DNA from: Sodiomyces alkalinus F11
Lineage: Eukaryota; Ascomycota; Sordariomycetes; Glomerellales; Plectosphaerellaceae
Direction of reading: 5' to 3'
NCBI RefSeq assembly: GCF_003711515.1
Contig: NW_021167081.1
Span: 4,511,166 to 4,575,165, forward strand
DNA: 64,000 bases
Made by a program: the position numbers and the translations under genes. Every line of letters starts with the position of its first letter. Within the stretch, counting starts at the first letter, position 1. The notes under the pieces were generated by a model, which saw only the letters and a program-made list of their open reading frames with translations, was not told the origin of the DNA and did no database searches. Below are positions 22,960-34,900 of the stretch, in pieces.

Positions 22960-25900
22960 GTGATCTAGTCAGGCTCTAGGGGCTATTAGAATGGTTAGAG
23001 GGGCCGAGGTCTCCCGAAGGGCCTGTAGATACAGGGGCTTCGGGGGCGTCGGTGGCGGAAGAGGGAGCTAGAAAAAGAGTCTAAAGTAGGACGTTATACT
23101 TATCTTCGAAGGCTTAGGCCTTCTGATTAGTATGTATCTAGAACGGTGGCAGTTTTACGTTAATACCGCTCTTCGTGTAGTTATAGGCCTGAAAAATCTC
23201 AGGACCTTGAGCGTGGGGTAGGAAGGCTTCCTAGTAGTCGTTTTTCGCTATTTGTACCGCCCGGTAGTGGGCGTGTCGAGCTTCTTTCTAGGAGGCTTCT
23301 AAAGAAGCTAGCCGGGTAGCCGGGGCCCTCTTTTTAGCCGTCTTTCTAAAAGCCCTAAAGGCTCTACTAGCTACGTTTTGTAGGGCCTTTAGCTCTTTAG
23401 TCCACTATATTTTCGAAGACTCTACTACCATTAACTCCGGCACTAAAGCCTTCAGAGCTAGGGTAATAGTATCCAAAAGGCAGCGACCTATAGAGTCCCA
23501 GTCTACGATGTCGAGAGCCTATTAAAGCTATTAATCGAGGCTAGATTCTAGGCTCTTTAAGGTTCTACAAAACAACTCCTAATTCGCTAGCTTATAGTTT
23601 TAAGCTAGCGGAAGAGACCTATTTATAGCAGCTTTAGAGCTAAGAATAATAGTAATAGATAGGAGGATAGCACTGTAAGGAGAGGTAGTGCTGTTAATAT
23701 ATTTCCACTTATAAAAGTGGAGATAATTAAAGCCGGGTTTTTAAAAAGCAAGGTCTATAACTGGCTTCTAACGAAGATTCGACCTATAAAAGGTCCCCCC
23801 GTTTAGGTTAACTTCTTCAGGATCTACTAAGCATATAGCCCTAAGGCTATCTAACTAGTCTACTAAGGCCTAGGCCTTAATAAAAGCCTGGTTAGTATTA
23901 GCCCCGTTCTACTACTAGTGGTTTTTATTAAACACCCCTATAATAAGGGTAGGCGTAGAGACCTATAGGCCCCGTAGCACGCGATCCTCGGTCAAGGGCC
24001 GGCTTCTAGAGACAGAAAAGAAAGGAAAAGAAGGAGAAGAAGACGGAGTGGAAGAGGTAGAAGTAGTAGGGCTAGGGGGCCTAAGTGCCCGGCCCGTTCT
24101 TTCGGGGCCCTATTCTATCTAATTATACACGTATAGAATATAAAAGGTCTATAGATAATAAACCTCTATAATATGAGTACCTATATCGTCTAGAAGGTCG
24201 TCACGGTATGCAAAATCAATACCAGAGCCCTTTCTTATATAAGTTAGCACCCTAGGCTTAATAGAGAAGAACTGGGTTTTTTAAGAGGTAGGTGTAACGA
24301 TATAAAAGGTAGGGTGGTTCCAAATAATCCACTCTTCTGGTTTCGAGACATAGGCAGGTTCCTGAATAAGGACTTTATTAACCGAAGCTTCTAAAGCCTG
24401 CTCTAGAATAGCCTTTTACGCCGGGGGCTGTTTATCGATAATATATCAAATAAACCGGAGATCTTTTAAACTAAAATGCCACTTATTTATACAATTTAGG
24501 GCTTAATAGCTCGAAAAACCTCGTAGACTTTAGTAGAGAGGTGGCAAGCTCCCTCGTAGTTCTAGTATTTATAAGTCTTATATTCGTATATTCCGTGTTC
24601 GTTATACCTGCTATAGTAGTAGTATTTGGCTACGTGGCCTTTGGTAGCATAGATAGGGCAGGTATTAAGGCCGTTATAGAACCCTCGGGTATACCCGAAT
24701 TTCCAGCACTTAGAGTATTAGGGTTTAGGGGTCATAGGTCTATATTTATAGGCCCTTAGCTAAAGGTTGGCTATATATAGAGCCCCTATTTCAGGCAGTA
24801 CTTCTATTTCTTAGTAGTAGGCACTAATGTAATAATAGTACCGTAGATTATATTCGGGGCTCCTAGCTACTAAGGTTTTCCTACTACCCGAACGGGGTTA
24901 AAGATGCTAATTTTAGTAGTTAGGTCCTTTAAGCCTAGGCCCTATCGCAGGCTTCGGTCCAGGGCCTTTAATTTTGGCTCGGGGAGGTAGGTGGGTGCCG
25001 GGAGAATAGGGGGGGCGGTCTCGCCACCCCCAAAGGCTTTAGTAGGAACATATTTAATAATAGGTAGGGTTAGTCCGACTAGGGCACTACTAAGAGCACC
25101 TAGTGCCAGCCGCTGCCACTTCTGATTGTACCTAGATACTTCCACACAATCTACGTGCCTACGATATCGTTGATTAAACGAGCCTACGATATCTTAATTA
25201 AACGAACCTATAATATCCCGTAATTAAATGTATATGAGGTAGGCATATAGATTATATAGAAGTATCTAGGTACAATCAGAAGTGGCAGCGGCTGGCATCA
25301 GGTGCTATTAGTAGTGCCCTAGTCGGACTAACTGTACCCTTAATAATAAGTTTAAACTAGTTATCTATAGGCTAGGGGGGCTAAAGAGATAGGTTTAGCT
25401 CTTTAAACCACTGATTCTATGAATCTAGGAGCTATTAAACGCTTTATTTCCGGCCCGGGGTTAAAATAAGGTGCCTATTAGTCGATAGGCTAATAGCCGT
25501 AACTATAAGGATCTTTAAGGCCCTGTTAAATCTATTTCGGAGCTCGAGGGCGTCAAAGTCTTCCCGGGGAATCTCGGACCCTTCCGTGGGTTAAAGAACT
25601 ACCCTAGGGATGGCTTCAGGGTCTATTAGGAGGAGTGCGGAATAGGTAGGTAGTAAAGGTGCTAAAGCCGGACCCTATGGAACTATAGGGGCCCGGGGTG
25701 CTATGGGGCCTTTTCTCCTCTTTAAAGCCGCGCTATAAAGGAGTTAGGGCTAATCTATAAGCTTATAAACTGCCTAAGCTAGTTCGTCGACCTTCTGTTT
25801 AAGCGTGGGTAGCTATTAGGATTCTAGGGCTCCGTCGATAGCAGATCTAAGCCTTATAGTAAGGGCCTTAATCTAGGGGGCAGGATCGAGGTCGTAGGCC

Positions 25901-26500
25901 TACTAGCTTAGCTAAAGAGCCTGCTAGAGTAGTTCTGTAGCCTAGGCCTTACTACCCGAAATAATCGACTTCTAGGATATAGTAAAAGAGTCTCCAGAGC
26001 TTCTAGGTATTCTAGGTGTCTTTTTAGTCTATTTAAAGCCTATAAGGCCCTGCTTTTTAATAAGAGGGGGCCTAGAGCAAGTCTAGAAGAGGCTGTCGGC
26101 CTTATAATCAGAGGCGAGCTTAGTTCGGGTCCTAGACAATCGTCTAGGGGTCGGGGTAAAGGGGCTAAGCTGTCTTTTAGAATTAAGAGGCGTAACGAAG
26201 GTTAAGTTCACTATATTTACAGGGCTTTTAGAAGCTTATTTAGAGGCCTTACCTATTTCCACATTATCTAAGCCCTCTCTAACTATACGGGCCTAGGAGG
26301 CGGTTCTAGGGGCCTTACGGTCGGCGTTATTATAGTTTAAGGCGTTATTACGACTAGTGTTATGGCTTATACGGTCCTGTTTATAGCGTTGGGGTTATAT
26401 GATATTAGTGGTTACGGCTCTACTCTGCAAGGCTTGCTGCTTTCTTAGCGTAGGCGCACGAGCCATGTCGGACTTTTCCCCCGTACGCAGGGTAGCCGGA
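22960..26500 (-). pseudogene. RIP-degraded Tad-like LINE, family 1, minus strand (ORF1 + EN + start of RT)
   Basis: Minus strand. ORF1 starts at an ATG near 26466 (MARAPTLRKQQALQSRAVTT) and runs to about 24480. It ends in a damaged CCHC-knuckle region (CWKFGYTRGFYNG, CPIYATKGHVAKYYYY) in which Cys/His have become Tyr. Endonuclease follows from about 24460, with its coding order mirroring 18000-18900 of the plus copy. The RT N-terminal region matches 18860-19320. Similarity ends near 22960, so this copy is truncated at the 3' side. That is unusual for a LINE and suggests later deletion or insertion. Open pieces remain at 24942-25145. Confidence 0.8.
25051..25350. repeat. Foldback: about 110-bp inverted duplication in LINE ORF1
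   Basis: The left arm (about 25051-25161) and the reverse complement of the right arm (about 25240-25350) match nearly end to end: TTAGTCCGACTAGGGCACTACTAA, GCCAGCCGCTGCCACTTCTG and CCTAGATACTTC are shared. Differences are mostly C/T or G/A. The roughly 80-bp loop holds three 24-bp-like units built on CCTACGATATC..(G)ATTAAACGA. Confidence 0.8.
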
Positions 26501-26715
26501 AGCCTAGTTTCAGGCGTTTTCGAACTTATAATACGCTATAACTAATATCTACGCGATACAGGGCTATATATAGGCCTATAGAACTTAAAAAGAGTTATAG
26601 ATTAATATAGATTTCGAGTAGTTTAGAGCGTTTGCATATAGAACGTGGGCCTCCCTAAGTAAGTTATAAGAATAATATAATATAACCCTATTAGTACTAT
26701 AGCGGGGTAGTTATA

Positions 26716-26751
26716 GAGGCTGGATATTCCGACTATACTATTAGGATATTT
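26716..26751 (-). repeat. Right arm of distant inverted repeat flanking the minus LINE
   Basis: GAGGCTGGATATTCCGAC followed by TATACTATTAGGATATTT mirrors 22879-22914 with a few mismatches. The next stretch, 26760-26990, is less RIP-damaged and holds nothing else I recognise. Confidence 0.6.
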
Positions 26752-26989
26752 CGACTATAGTTCTGATATAGACCTATAAATTATGGGCTCTAACAGGGAG
26801 CCAGTACAGATAACTATTTTGCCAGTAAACCGGTGGGGCTCGCCAAGCATAATAAGCTACCTAAGTACTAACCTATTTTATATATACACTTCGAGTACCA
26901 AAACACACAGTTATAGTCTCTTTGTAATTAATCGGCAAATATAAACTAAAGCACTAAACCACTATACTAAGTATCACGAACTACTAAGA

Positions 26990-29290
26990 TAACCTATTCT
27001 TTAAGAATAGTTAGCACCGTCTCTATTTCCTCTATCTCTTTAGTATCTTCCTGCCAACTAAAGGTCTCTTCTTTAGCGCTCCTTAATAACGTATCTATTT
27101 TACCCTTAAACTTAGCAGAAGTAAGCTCCAAATTATACGTATCTAAGTCGCCTTTATTAACTAACTCTAGGGTATCGAAAATCCGGGCATACTTCTAAGG
27201 AGCCTATATACCCACCTCGTATATAGCTAGGGCAGGCAGGGCCGTTAGTAATAGGAGGGCAGGGGGTGGTAAGGTATCGCATTACTCTTCTATAGCCGCG
27301 ATTTTAAAGCTTAAAGGGAGCCGTTTAGTACTATTATTCTCATGGCCCTTCTGCTTTCCCGTGCTGAATATTATAAGAGCTCCTTTTAGCCGGCCTTTTC
27401 CACGTACCGGTATAGGCTCTAGGGGCCTAAGGCTAGGAGGCAGAAACGTAGTACCCGTATTCGCTATAACTACTTCGTGGCGAATCTATCGCTAGTATTA
27501 ATTAATTAACGTAATACTAAGCGGCTCAGAACTATAATAATAGTTATATAGTACGTGCTAATAGGGTAAGCCTAGGCTAATCGTAATAGTATAAGGATTA
27601 TAGAGCCCGGGCGGCGGTAGTGGTTGATATAATAGGTTCTGTTTATAGACCTTTTTTAAGGCGGCGAGCTTAATTTTAAGCTACTTAAAAGCGTATATAA
27701 TAATCTATTAACTAATAAGGCTAAAAAGAACTCTAGCTCTAGAAAACTCTATTCTATTAATTTAACGCTACCTCTCTAAAGCTAGGTCCGCCTTTTAGTT
27801 ACTTTAATATAACTATAGGCTACGAAAATAGTTACTAGGTCGCCGGTAAAAGAGTAGATATACCGTTTAAGGCTAGTATGCGAAGACTCTGGGATTGTCA
27901 GATGCTATAGCCACCTTATCGGCGTGTGATAAACTATATAGTGTTAGACGTGTGGAGTACCTCGGTCCTATGTATCCACCCTTATTTCCCCTGCTTTTTC
28001 CGTATAGTTAGATATTCCCGTGAAGTATTATAAACTTCACTTAGATGAATACGCATATAATTCCGCGTACCTTATTTGTGTTCTGACAGGGATAGAGGTA
28101 GTTCGGTTATTAAATAGGGCACACGATTTAGATAGTAATCTATAATCGTCTCTTTAAAGGCATTAATCTAGGTGCCTAAGGCGTAGTTAACTGCCTTTTC
28201 TAGGTACTTACCCCGTTACTTAAATACTTAGAGTCGCTCCGAGAAGACCTTAACTATTAGGCTCAAAATTAACGAATTCTAATCCTTTAAAAAGGCATAG
28301 AACGTAGTATACCGTTCTACCCTGCCGCTAGGCAGCCTTATAGGCTTAGGAAAGGAGCCCTTAGTCTTTACCAGTATATTTATATTAATATACTAACGGT
28401 ATAGAATATTAGAAACTTGTCTTAAGCTTATATCGCGATTCAGGGTTTATTAAGGCGAGCTCTTAGTCTGTAATAATATATTATAGTAGCGGTAAACCCT
28501 CGGCTAAAATAAAATCGGTTAAAGCCTTAAGCGCCTAGGTATATTAATACTCCTTCTCTCTATCTATAAAGACGATCGCGATCTAGAAGGACTTCTAGAG
28601 CGGCGATATTCTATAAAAGTTAAGTAATAGTATATAGAATATATTAGTTTTATAGGTTATATCGATAACCAGGATGTCAGGGGCTTATTATATAAGGTTA
28701 ATTATTAATTTCGGCGCGATAAAAAGGTATTAAATTCGGTTAAGTTAATCGCGGCGATCACGGTAATAAAAGAGGTCCTGATTATTAATTTACTAATAAG
28801 TTATTATACGTTAACGTAATAGGTAAAGATAGCTTACTTCGTAAAGCTATTAAATTAGAGTCCTCCTAGTATATTTTTCACGGCGGTAATAGGCTAGTAG
28901 GTTTATAATATTAGACCTCGCGATCTACGGAACTTACCTACTCGAAGAAAACCCTAAAAAGGATTCCGGGATCCGGATCTTCGTCACGATCTCGCGGGGC
29001 TAAACACCGCTATTCTATATAATAATGGTATTATCCTTATATAACGCGATACTCTACGTCCGGCATCGACTAAAAGAACTAGCTTCGACCTAGCTATAGT
29101 TATAGCTTAATAGCACCCCCCGATAAGAGGCCACGACTTCTATAACCCACCCTCTAAAACGCCACGTCTATCGACCACGGCCGTGTAATTCGAGTAAAGT
29201 CGATAAAACTATTATAACGACGATTATAGCTAGCGGCTAAACTAATTTAATACTAACCCCGGGAATCCTATTACGCTACCCCTAACTATT
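26990..29290 (-). pseudogene. RIP-degraded Mutator-like (MULE) transposase
   Basis: On the minus strand, near 28690-28420, a frame shows YKTNVFYILLLNFYRI then a run like ALKALTDFILAEGLPLL.YIITD.ELALIN. This is the core of the MULE transposase domain (zinc-dependent cut-and-paste DNA transposase of the MuDR/FAR1 type). Downstream (28350-28110) the helical region follows (YAFLKDWN-like, FSERL, NYALGT.INAFKE). After an inserted solo LTR comes the C-terminal region (27600-27000): PLRPLEPIPVRGKGRLKGAL and KRLPLSFKIAAIEE, ending near TVLTILKE. Stops are RIP type. The same C-terminal part is duplicated at 36130-37080. Terminal inverted repeats were not identified. Confidence 0.75.
27896..28088 (-). 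repeat. 193-bp solo LTR with 5-bp target duplication inside the MULE
   Basis: The element begins TGTCAGA (27896) and ends TCTGACA (28088), so it has TG...CA termini in a 7-bp inverted repeat. It is flanked on both sides by GGGAT (27891-27895 and 28089-28093), a 5-bp target-site duplication as made by LTR-retrotransposon integrases. The other MULE copy (about 37020) lacks the insert. On its minus strand it matches 45962-46046 and 46257-46360 downstream of VPS37. No internal coding region remains, so this is an LTR-LTR recombination remnant. Confidence 0.85.
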
Positions 29291-29299
29291 TAATCCGAT

Positions 29300-30480
29300 A
29301 TCTACTGGCCACTTAAATGGATACCCTGAAGATACGGGGTAGGGGTATAATTAAGGTATATACCGGCGCCTTATTTACTGATAATACAGTAGATCGGAAG
29401 AGTAGTCAAGGCTTTATGATATGTTTTTTCGGATGTATAATCGTGTAGCGCGCTAATAAGTACGTAATGGTAATAATATTAATAATGGAGGCAGAGCTAT
29501 TATCCCTAGCCTAAGAAGCTTAGGAGGGTATCTTTTTTCTTTTCTGTTTAATACATGCATGCAGCCCTAAACCTATGGCACGACTCTATTAAAGAGACCA
29601 AGCCTATAACGAGTATCTAGTTATTTACATAACCTGTATATAAAAGTAAAGAATAGGCGATCCGGAATCATTAGTCTAGGACTTGTCCTTAAGTGGTGGT
29701 GCGCGCTCCCTAGAGTTCCGTAGGCTCTAGGGCTCGATCGTAGGTGTAGTGTGTGTGTGTGGGTGCAATTAATTACGCATAGTAGGGTATATACCCTCCC
29801 CCCTAAAGAGGGTACGTGCTAGAGGCAGTGTGGTTCCACTTATTAGCACGTAAGCTAATAAATATCCCCCCGAATATGCGGGGACCTCTATAACGTGCAG
29901 GAGGAGGGTATCTTTATATAGTAAGTACTATTATAGATAAGGGTAGAATTTAACGAACGGTAACTATAAATCTTATATAATAATAATTAGATACTCCCGC
30001 TAGTAAATATTAAGATCGCTATATTAAGTACGAGTTTACGGTATATAAATTTCTATAACTACTAGCTACGAGAAGCCCGGAAGTAAGGGAGGATTAACTT
30101 TAGTTATATTATGGGCGCCGAAATAATAGTAGAAGGATTAATACAGGTGTTAGCGGGCGATAAATTTATCGTATTTCGAGCCTAGGTAGGCGTGGTAGAT
30201 ATAGGGGAACGCCTCTAGTAAAGGAAGCTAGAGGAAGTCTTAACAGATTATTTAGAACGCTTAGAGAATAAATTTAAGAAAGGCTATATAGTACCGGTAG
30301 TATCGGTTAGCTATAAATAGCTTTAACTACCTATACTTTTAGTATATTTAGGCAGTTAAGGGGGTGTATCGTATAGATATCTCTAAATAGGTGCGGAGGC
30401 GGATAAGCTAACGGCCGATAAGACGTTTAGGCACGGAAGGTGGATATTCGTAGGATCGTCGGGCATTAATTTTGCCTCCT
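29300..30480. other. Unassigned, partly RIP-damaged spacer
   Basis: About 29530-29900 retains CpA and TpG and looks little mutated. It holds a GT run (29749-29760) and an ACGTGCTA...TAGCACGT inverted pair near 29812-29855. GGAGGGTATCTTT occurs at both 29523 and 29903. From 30112 to about 30460 the plus strand has a short frame starting MGAEIIVEGLIQVLAGDKF, with several RIP-type stops, which I do not recognise. No other feature is visible. Confidence 0.4.
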
Positions 30481-30503
30481 ACAACCTCACGTTTTTACAA
30501 CGT

Positions 30504-30531
30504 TTAACGGCTTCAATACAATCAATTTGGA
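30504..30531. repeat. 28-bp island-edge repeat, copy 1
   Basis: TTAACGGCTTCAATACAATC followed by AATTTGGA. The same 28-mer occurs at 44798-44825, with C-to-T at two CpA sites. It marks the switch from RIP-damaged DNA to unmutated gene DNA, about 105 bp before the methyltransferase start. Confidence 0.7.
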
Positions 30532-30636
30532 GTGAACGCGCGGTCTAAGGCTGTAATCTACATGGCACATTCTCTACAAGTTTCGAACTCCGCTTGAAAT
30601 ATGCTACCGTCTTCCCGCTGTTCTTGATGGTGCTCT

Positions 30637-31566
30637 ATGATGAACCTCGTCGACAGAATCTCCTTAACCGGTCCTCCTGTGTCCTCCCCCGAGGATATCT
30701 TATCTACCGCCCTATCTACTCTCGACCCCAACGACCAGCTTAATGTCCACGGTGACGCCGATCATGGCCTCCTTTATACCTCGACTTAGCTTCCCAAGCC
30801 CTTGCATTTCGAACTTGCCGATCCTGCTGGAGAAGCGGACCGGAAGCTGTTCAGCCATTATCTCTGGAATCCATCTCTCCTGCTGGCCGAGCTCATCGAA
30901 GCGGGGAGCCTGGGCCTCGACGCGCCCGCCAGTGGCAAGGGTGTCCTGTCACCGGAGCCATACCATTTCAATGTTCGCGCCCAACACACCATAGAGCTCG
31001 GCGCCGGAACCGCGCTACCGAGCATCATGGCCGGCCTGCTAGGTGCCAGCAGGGTTGTCATCACCGACTACCCCGCCCTGACTGTTCTAACCACGCTAAA
31101 CGGAAACGTGGCTCGGAATGTTACCGCCACCAGCTCGCTGCTTGGTAAGGTAACTGACCAAATTATCATCGAGGGCCATGCCTGGGGCGACTTGGACAAC
31201 AGTGACTTTGCCGGTACCAACCGCCACGCCTTCGACAGCATTTTTGTTGCCGATTGTCTGTGGATGCCATGGCAACAAGCTAACCTCCTCGCATCTATTT
31301 GCTGGTTTCTGGCGCCATCGTCCAATGCCAGGGTCTGGGTTGTGGCCGGCTTCCACACGGGGCGAGGTAAGGTGCGCGGTTTTTTTTACACAGCCCAGTT
31401 GGGCCCTGTGGGTCTGGAAGTGGAAAGAATATGGGAGCGAGATGTTCTCGGTGCCGAAAGGGAGTGGAATCCTGATAGACGAGTTGATAACTTTAGCGGC
31501 GAGAGGCGGTGGCTTGTGGTCGCTGTGCTGAAGCGCAAGGCCGAAGACGGTCAAGAAGGGCCGTGA
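30637..31566 (+). pseudogene. Nnt1/Efm7-like SAM-dependent methyltransferase with one in-frame nonsense codon
   Basis: The frame from ATG ATG at 30637 to TGA at 31564-31566 gives 309 codons, interrupted only by TAG at 30787-30789 (codon 51). Both sides read as one protein: HGDADHGLLYTST before the stop and LPKPLHFELADP after it. Then come LFSHYLWN, SAM motif I (IELGAGTALPSIMAGLLGA, about residue 119), the acidic motif VVITDYP, the conserved FDSIFVADCLWM, and a C-terminal GFHTGRGK...RRWLVVAVLKRK. This is the class I seven-strand methyltransferase family of yeast Nnt1/Efm7 (lysine or small-molecule methylation, cytosolic); the substrate is unknown. TAG from CAG is a C-to-T change at CpA, the RIP type, at the island edge. 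No in-frame ATG follows before residue about 130. A 45-nt intron (30745-30789) would remove the stop, but its donor GTCCAC is poor and the lost residues look conserved. Confidence 0.8.
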
Positions 31567-31995
31567 TAGTCACGACCTGGGCGGACCTCGAAGTAGGTTC
31601 AGAAAATGTATCAAGCCTCTCAATGAAGCAAAAGTGCCACGCTCCACGCCGCACTAGATATGCTCAATCATAGGCGTGCTTCTTCTCGTCTCTGTATTCG
31701 CAGTGCCTTTTCTGTAGGGGGAGGGACGGACAACGGCAAGGACTTGCCCGTTATGCGGGTGGGCACTTTCGAACCGGCTACCGTTGCGGACGGTAAATTA
31801 TCCACCCACAGACAATAGATGTCCATGGATAGGAGACACAGGGAACTAGTATGTGAGAAGGTCAGACAGGCCAGTCACTGTCCAGTTTCGAGAATAAAGG
31901 GGCTGGGAAGTGTTGCGCAAGCTTTATCTTCATCCCGCTTACATAGAAGCTTAACCCAGTTAGCATTTAGGCGCGAGCAGAAATGGGCTCGGTTT
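31567..31995. other. Convergent intergenic region
   Basis: About 430 bp between the 3' ends of the methyltransferase (+) and the Vps3-like gene (-). Base composition is normal. It must hold both 3' UTRs. I see no ORF, repeat or RNA gene that I can support. Confidence 0.6.
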
Positions 31996-34900
31996 TTACA
32001 GGTCGCACTGCGATGTTTGAATTGACGGGCCTCGTTCTTCGACTCTGCAAATCAAGTCGAAACCCACACGCAAGTTCTCAGCTGAACTCAGGCCCTTCTT
32101 TACCGAACTTACATGCCGTTCTTGGACAAGGCGGCGTACACACCGGACGAGGAAACCCGAGACGACACTGGCAGACCAATTATCTGGAATCAAGGCTAGT
32201 ACGTCATCAAGCTCGAACCAGCCTCCGAACCTTTCCAGGAGCGACTTCGTCTGTTCGACACGGTCGCTGACGTCTTCGATGGAGAGGAACTCTCCCAGAA
32301 CAGCACGGAACAGCCGTGCCTGCATTTGATGTGTTGGCATGCTGTCTCGTTTCTGGCTGGATCGGGCGTAGATACTAGAGCCACCCCGGATGCAGTACGA
32401 AATAGCGGTATCGTAATCGCCCAGTTTGTGGACGAGAAGACGAATGGCATTTTCATGGTGCTGCTCACGCCCATCCAGGATGATTGTTTCTGGGACGAGA
32501 AGTTCGTCTGGAAGGGAACTAATGCGTTCCCTTATGGCGGATGTATCATACTCGCATGTTCCGCTTAAGAGCTGCAATAACCGCAGGCGACCTTGCCACA
32601 CTTCGTTGTATGCTGGCGCGTTGTCTGTCAAAAACTGTTGGTATGTTGGTTTAGGTGTCTGGAGGGCGCGATATGCCACATACGTGGCCGCGAAAGTCTC
32701 CCGGCTAGTCTCGGACGATCTTAATTCGCCAATAATGATATCAAGATAATAGGTTATCAAGTCCTGAACAAAGGCTGTTTGGCCTTTCCCAAAGACGAGA
32801 TGTTCCAAGTAGTACTTGACCGCGCTGGGTGCTTCATCACGAAGTATAGTTATGGCTTCGGCTGGTGCGTATTTCGGTGCCCGGCCCTCGTCCTCTGCGA
32901 AAGCCTGGACACCCAGCTTCGGGTTGCGATTTGCGAGCCAGATGCCGTATTCGCGCACGAGAGGTTGGCTGCTGACTTTGGTGAGATAGTCTCGAACGCG
33001 AGCCTCGCCATCGCGAAATTCGCCCCCGTCATCCCGTTCGCCCTCAATAATACGGCGCCATGTCCCAAGCACATCACCGGCCATCTTTCGGCTTTGGTAG
33101 AGTCGACTGAGGACAAACAATCGGTGATAGGATTCCAGTAGGGAGATGGCTCGGTCGAAACAATCAACCCCCTTATCGACCATCTCGTACAGCTCAGCCC
33201 TCACGTGGGAGACTGGGGAGCGCCGATCCAGCTCCAGAAGAACCGTTAAGAGTGCCGCATCCACCGTCCGGAAGACCTCCCTATCATCCGGCACACTCCC
33301 GAAACCCTTCTTTTTCCTCCACGACGATAGGAATCGTCGCAAGAACTGGAAAATGCTAGTATCAAGTGTCGAAAATGGCATCTTTCCTTGTTCGAAGGTG
33401 TTCCGCCGTAAGTGCTGTTCCGCGGTCTTTTTGACACCGTCGAATACCCAAATTCCCTTGCGACTTTCCACGACTTCATTGCGAAGACCGGGAATCAGCG
33501 AGATGACGACGCGAGCATCGAGTGAGCTTTCAGCCAAAACCTCCTCCAATGCCTTGACCTCCGTGTCCGAAAAAGGGGTGCCACTTGGGTTTAGGAAATC
33601 ATCAAGGAGCATGATGCCCGCTTTCTGGCGGATGTAGCTGAGCGATACAAATTCAACTTCTGACCTCGCATCTCTCCCCCGGATCAATTTCAAAACACGT
33701 AAGACTGCACGGCGGTCAATGCTCAAGGGACTGGAATCGTGCCCGTGTGCATATGCAGCGTCAAGCTGGGCATCTAGCCGGAGAAGCAAGGGCTTACGAG
33801 TTGCCCACCAGATGCGGTTCCCAGACCAGACGGCTAACCGCGAATATGCCCTCGCGAACCTAGAAGCATACCCTTCTTCTTCGGCATTCCGCCTGAATTC
33901 CCAACCCTCAGATAGGGAGCCGTCGTCGCTCTGCGTATCGGTGTCCCGATCAAACAACTTCCGCTCTCCAATGACTTGGTCCAGAGATGTGTTAATGTCG
34001 GAGTCGCCCGTCTTCCGCAACAACGTTGAATTGTCTAGGGCGAACAGTGAGAATCTTGTTTGTCGTAGCCCGTCCACTACTTCACGAAAAAAAGTCTCGC
34101 CCCATTCAGAAACTGACCCTATGCCCAGGGCTGTCGACGTATCATCGGCCTCAAGCCAAAATTTCGACGGTTCTGTCCCCGCGACCTCGCTAGTCCATCG
34201 CTGGATCTCGAGACCATGGTGAAGTGCACCGCCAGAGCTCTTCGTCATAGACGCAATGATGTATCCGTCGTCTCCGTCAGTGGGAGCTGGATATTGCGTG
34301 CGTGAATCGGATAGGCCCTCGTCAACAACAACATCCCGTGGGTATCGGTCGAACTGGATGGTTGGTCGGGTAGGATCACCGTCGAGATTTACAAAAAGTC
34401 CAATGCCTGGCTCTGATGGTCCTGTGCCTGTGACAACAAGAAACTCCTCCGGGGTCGGCGAGACAATGTGCGGCTTCAGGAAGACGGGCCGTGGCCGTGG
34501 CCTCGCTGGGACATCGCAGTGCGGGAGATCGGTGGTGGTGCTGTCTGGGAGACCTGGTAGTGGCTTGTCTGCAGTTGAATCCTGTGACAGCCGGTGAATA
34601 TCAGATGGCTTGAGATTGTTGTCCTGTATACCACTGGATACGGCGCCCCCCAAGCTTGTACTTCTAGTATGACCATGGGAGTCACTCGGACTCAAGAAAC
34701 GACGGTTCTGGGCAGCCGAAGCGCTTCTTGAAATAGCTGCGTCATGACTCCCGGTAACGTCTAGGGCTCGGCCGATTGAACTGGATTGTTGAAAGTCGTC
34801 CACGGACGAAATGCTCATCAGCGGGATTTTCAACTGCCTGTCAATGTCCAACAAAGCATAGCTCCTGGAATCAGCCACGCACGCGATTGAGTCTCGTCGT

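Noticed and set aside
24541..24759. Small membrane protein (72 codons, hydrophobic, plus strand)
   Set aside because: Antisense shadow of the zinc-knuckle region of LINE ORF1; hydrophobicity comes from the complementary strand's composition.
27896..28088. Small DNA transposon (MITE)
   Set aside because: TG...CA ends with a 5-bp duplication and only 7-bp inverted ends fit an LTR better.
30745..30789. Intron removing the methyltransferase stop
   Set aside because: Length 45 is a multiple of 3, but the donor GTCCAC is poor, no branch motif is evident, and the removed HGDADHGLLYTS looks conserved. Kept only as an alternative.
30802..31566. Methyltransferase as a 254-residue intact gene starting at 30802
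   Set aside because: The codon at 30802 is TTG inside the conserved PKPLHFELADP stretch, and homologous sequence continues upstream across the TAG to ATG at 30637.
30743..34685. Many open frames of 60-167 codons on both strands overlapping the methyltransferase and Vps3-like genes
   Set aside because: They are shadows of the two real genes; none has recognisable motifs or its own splice logic.
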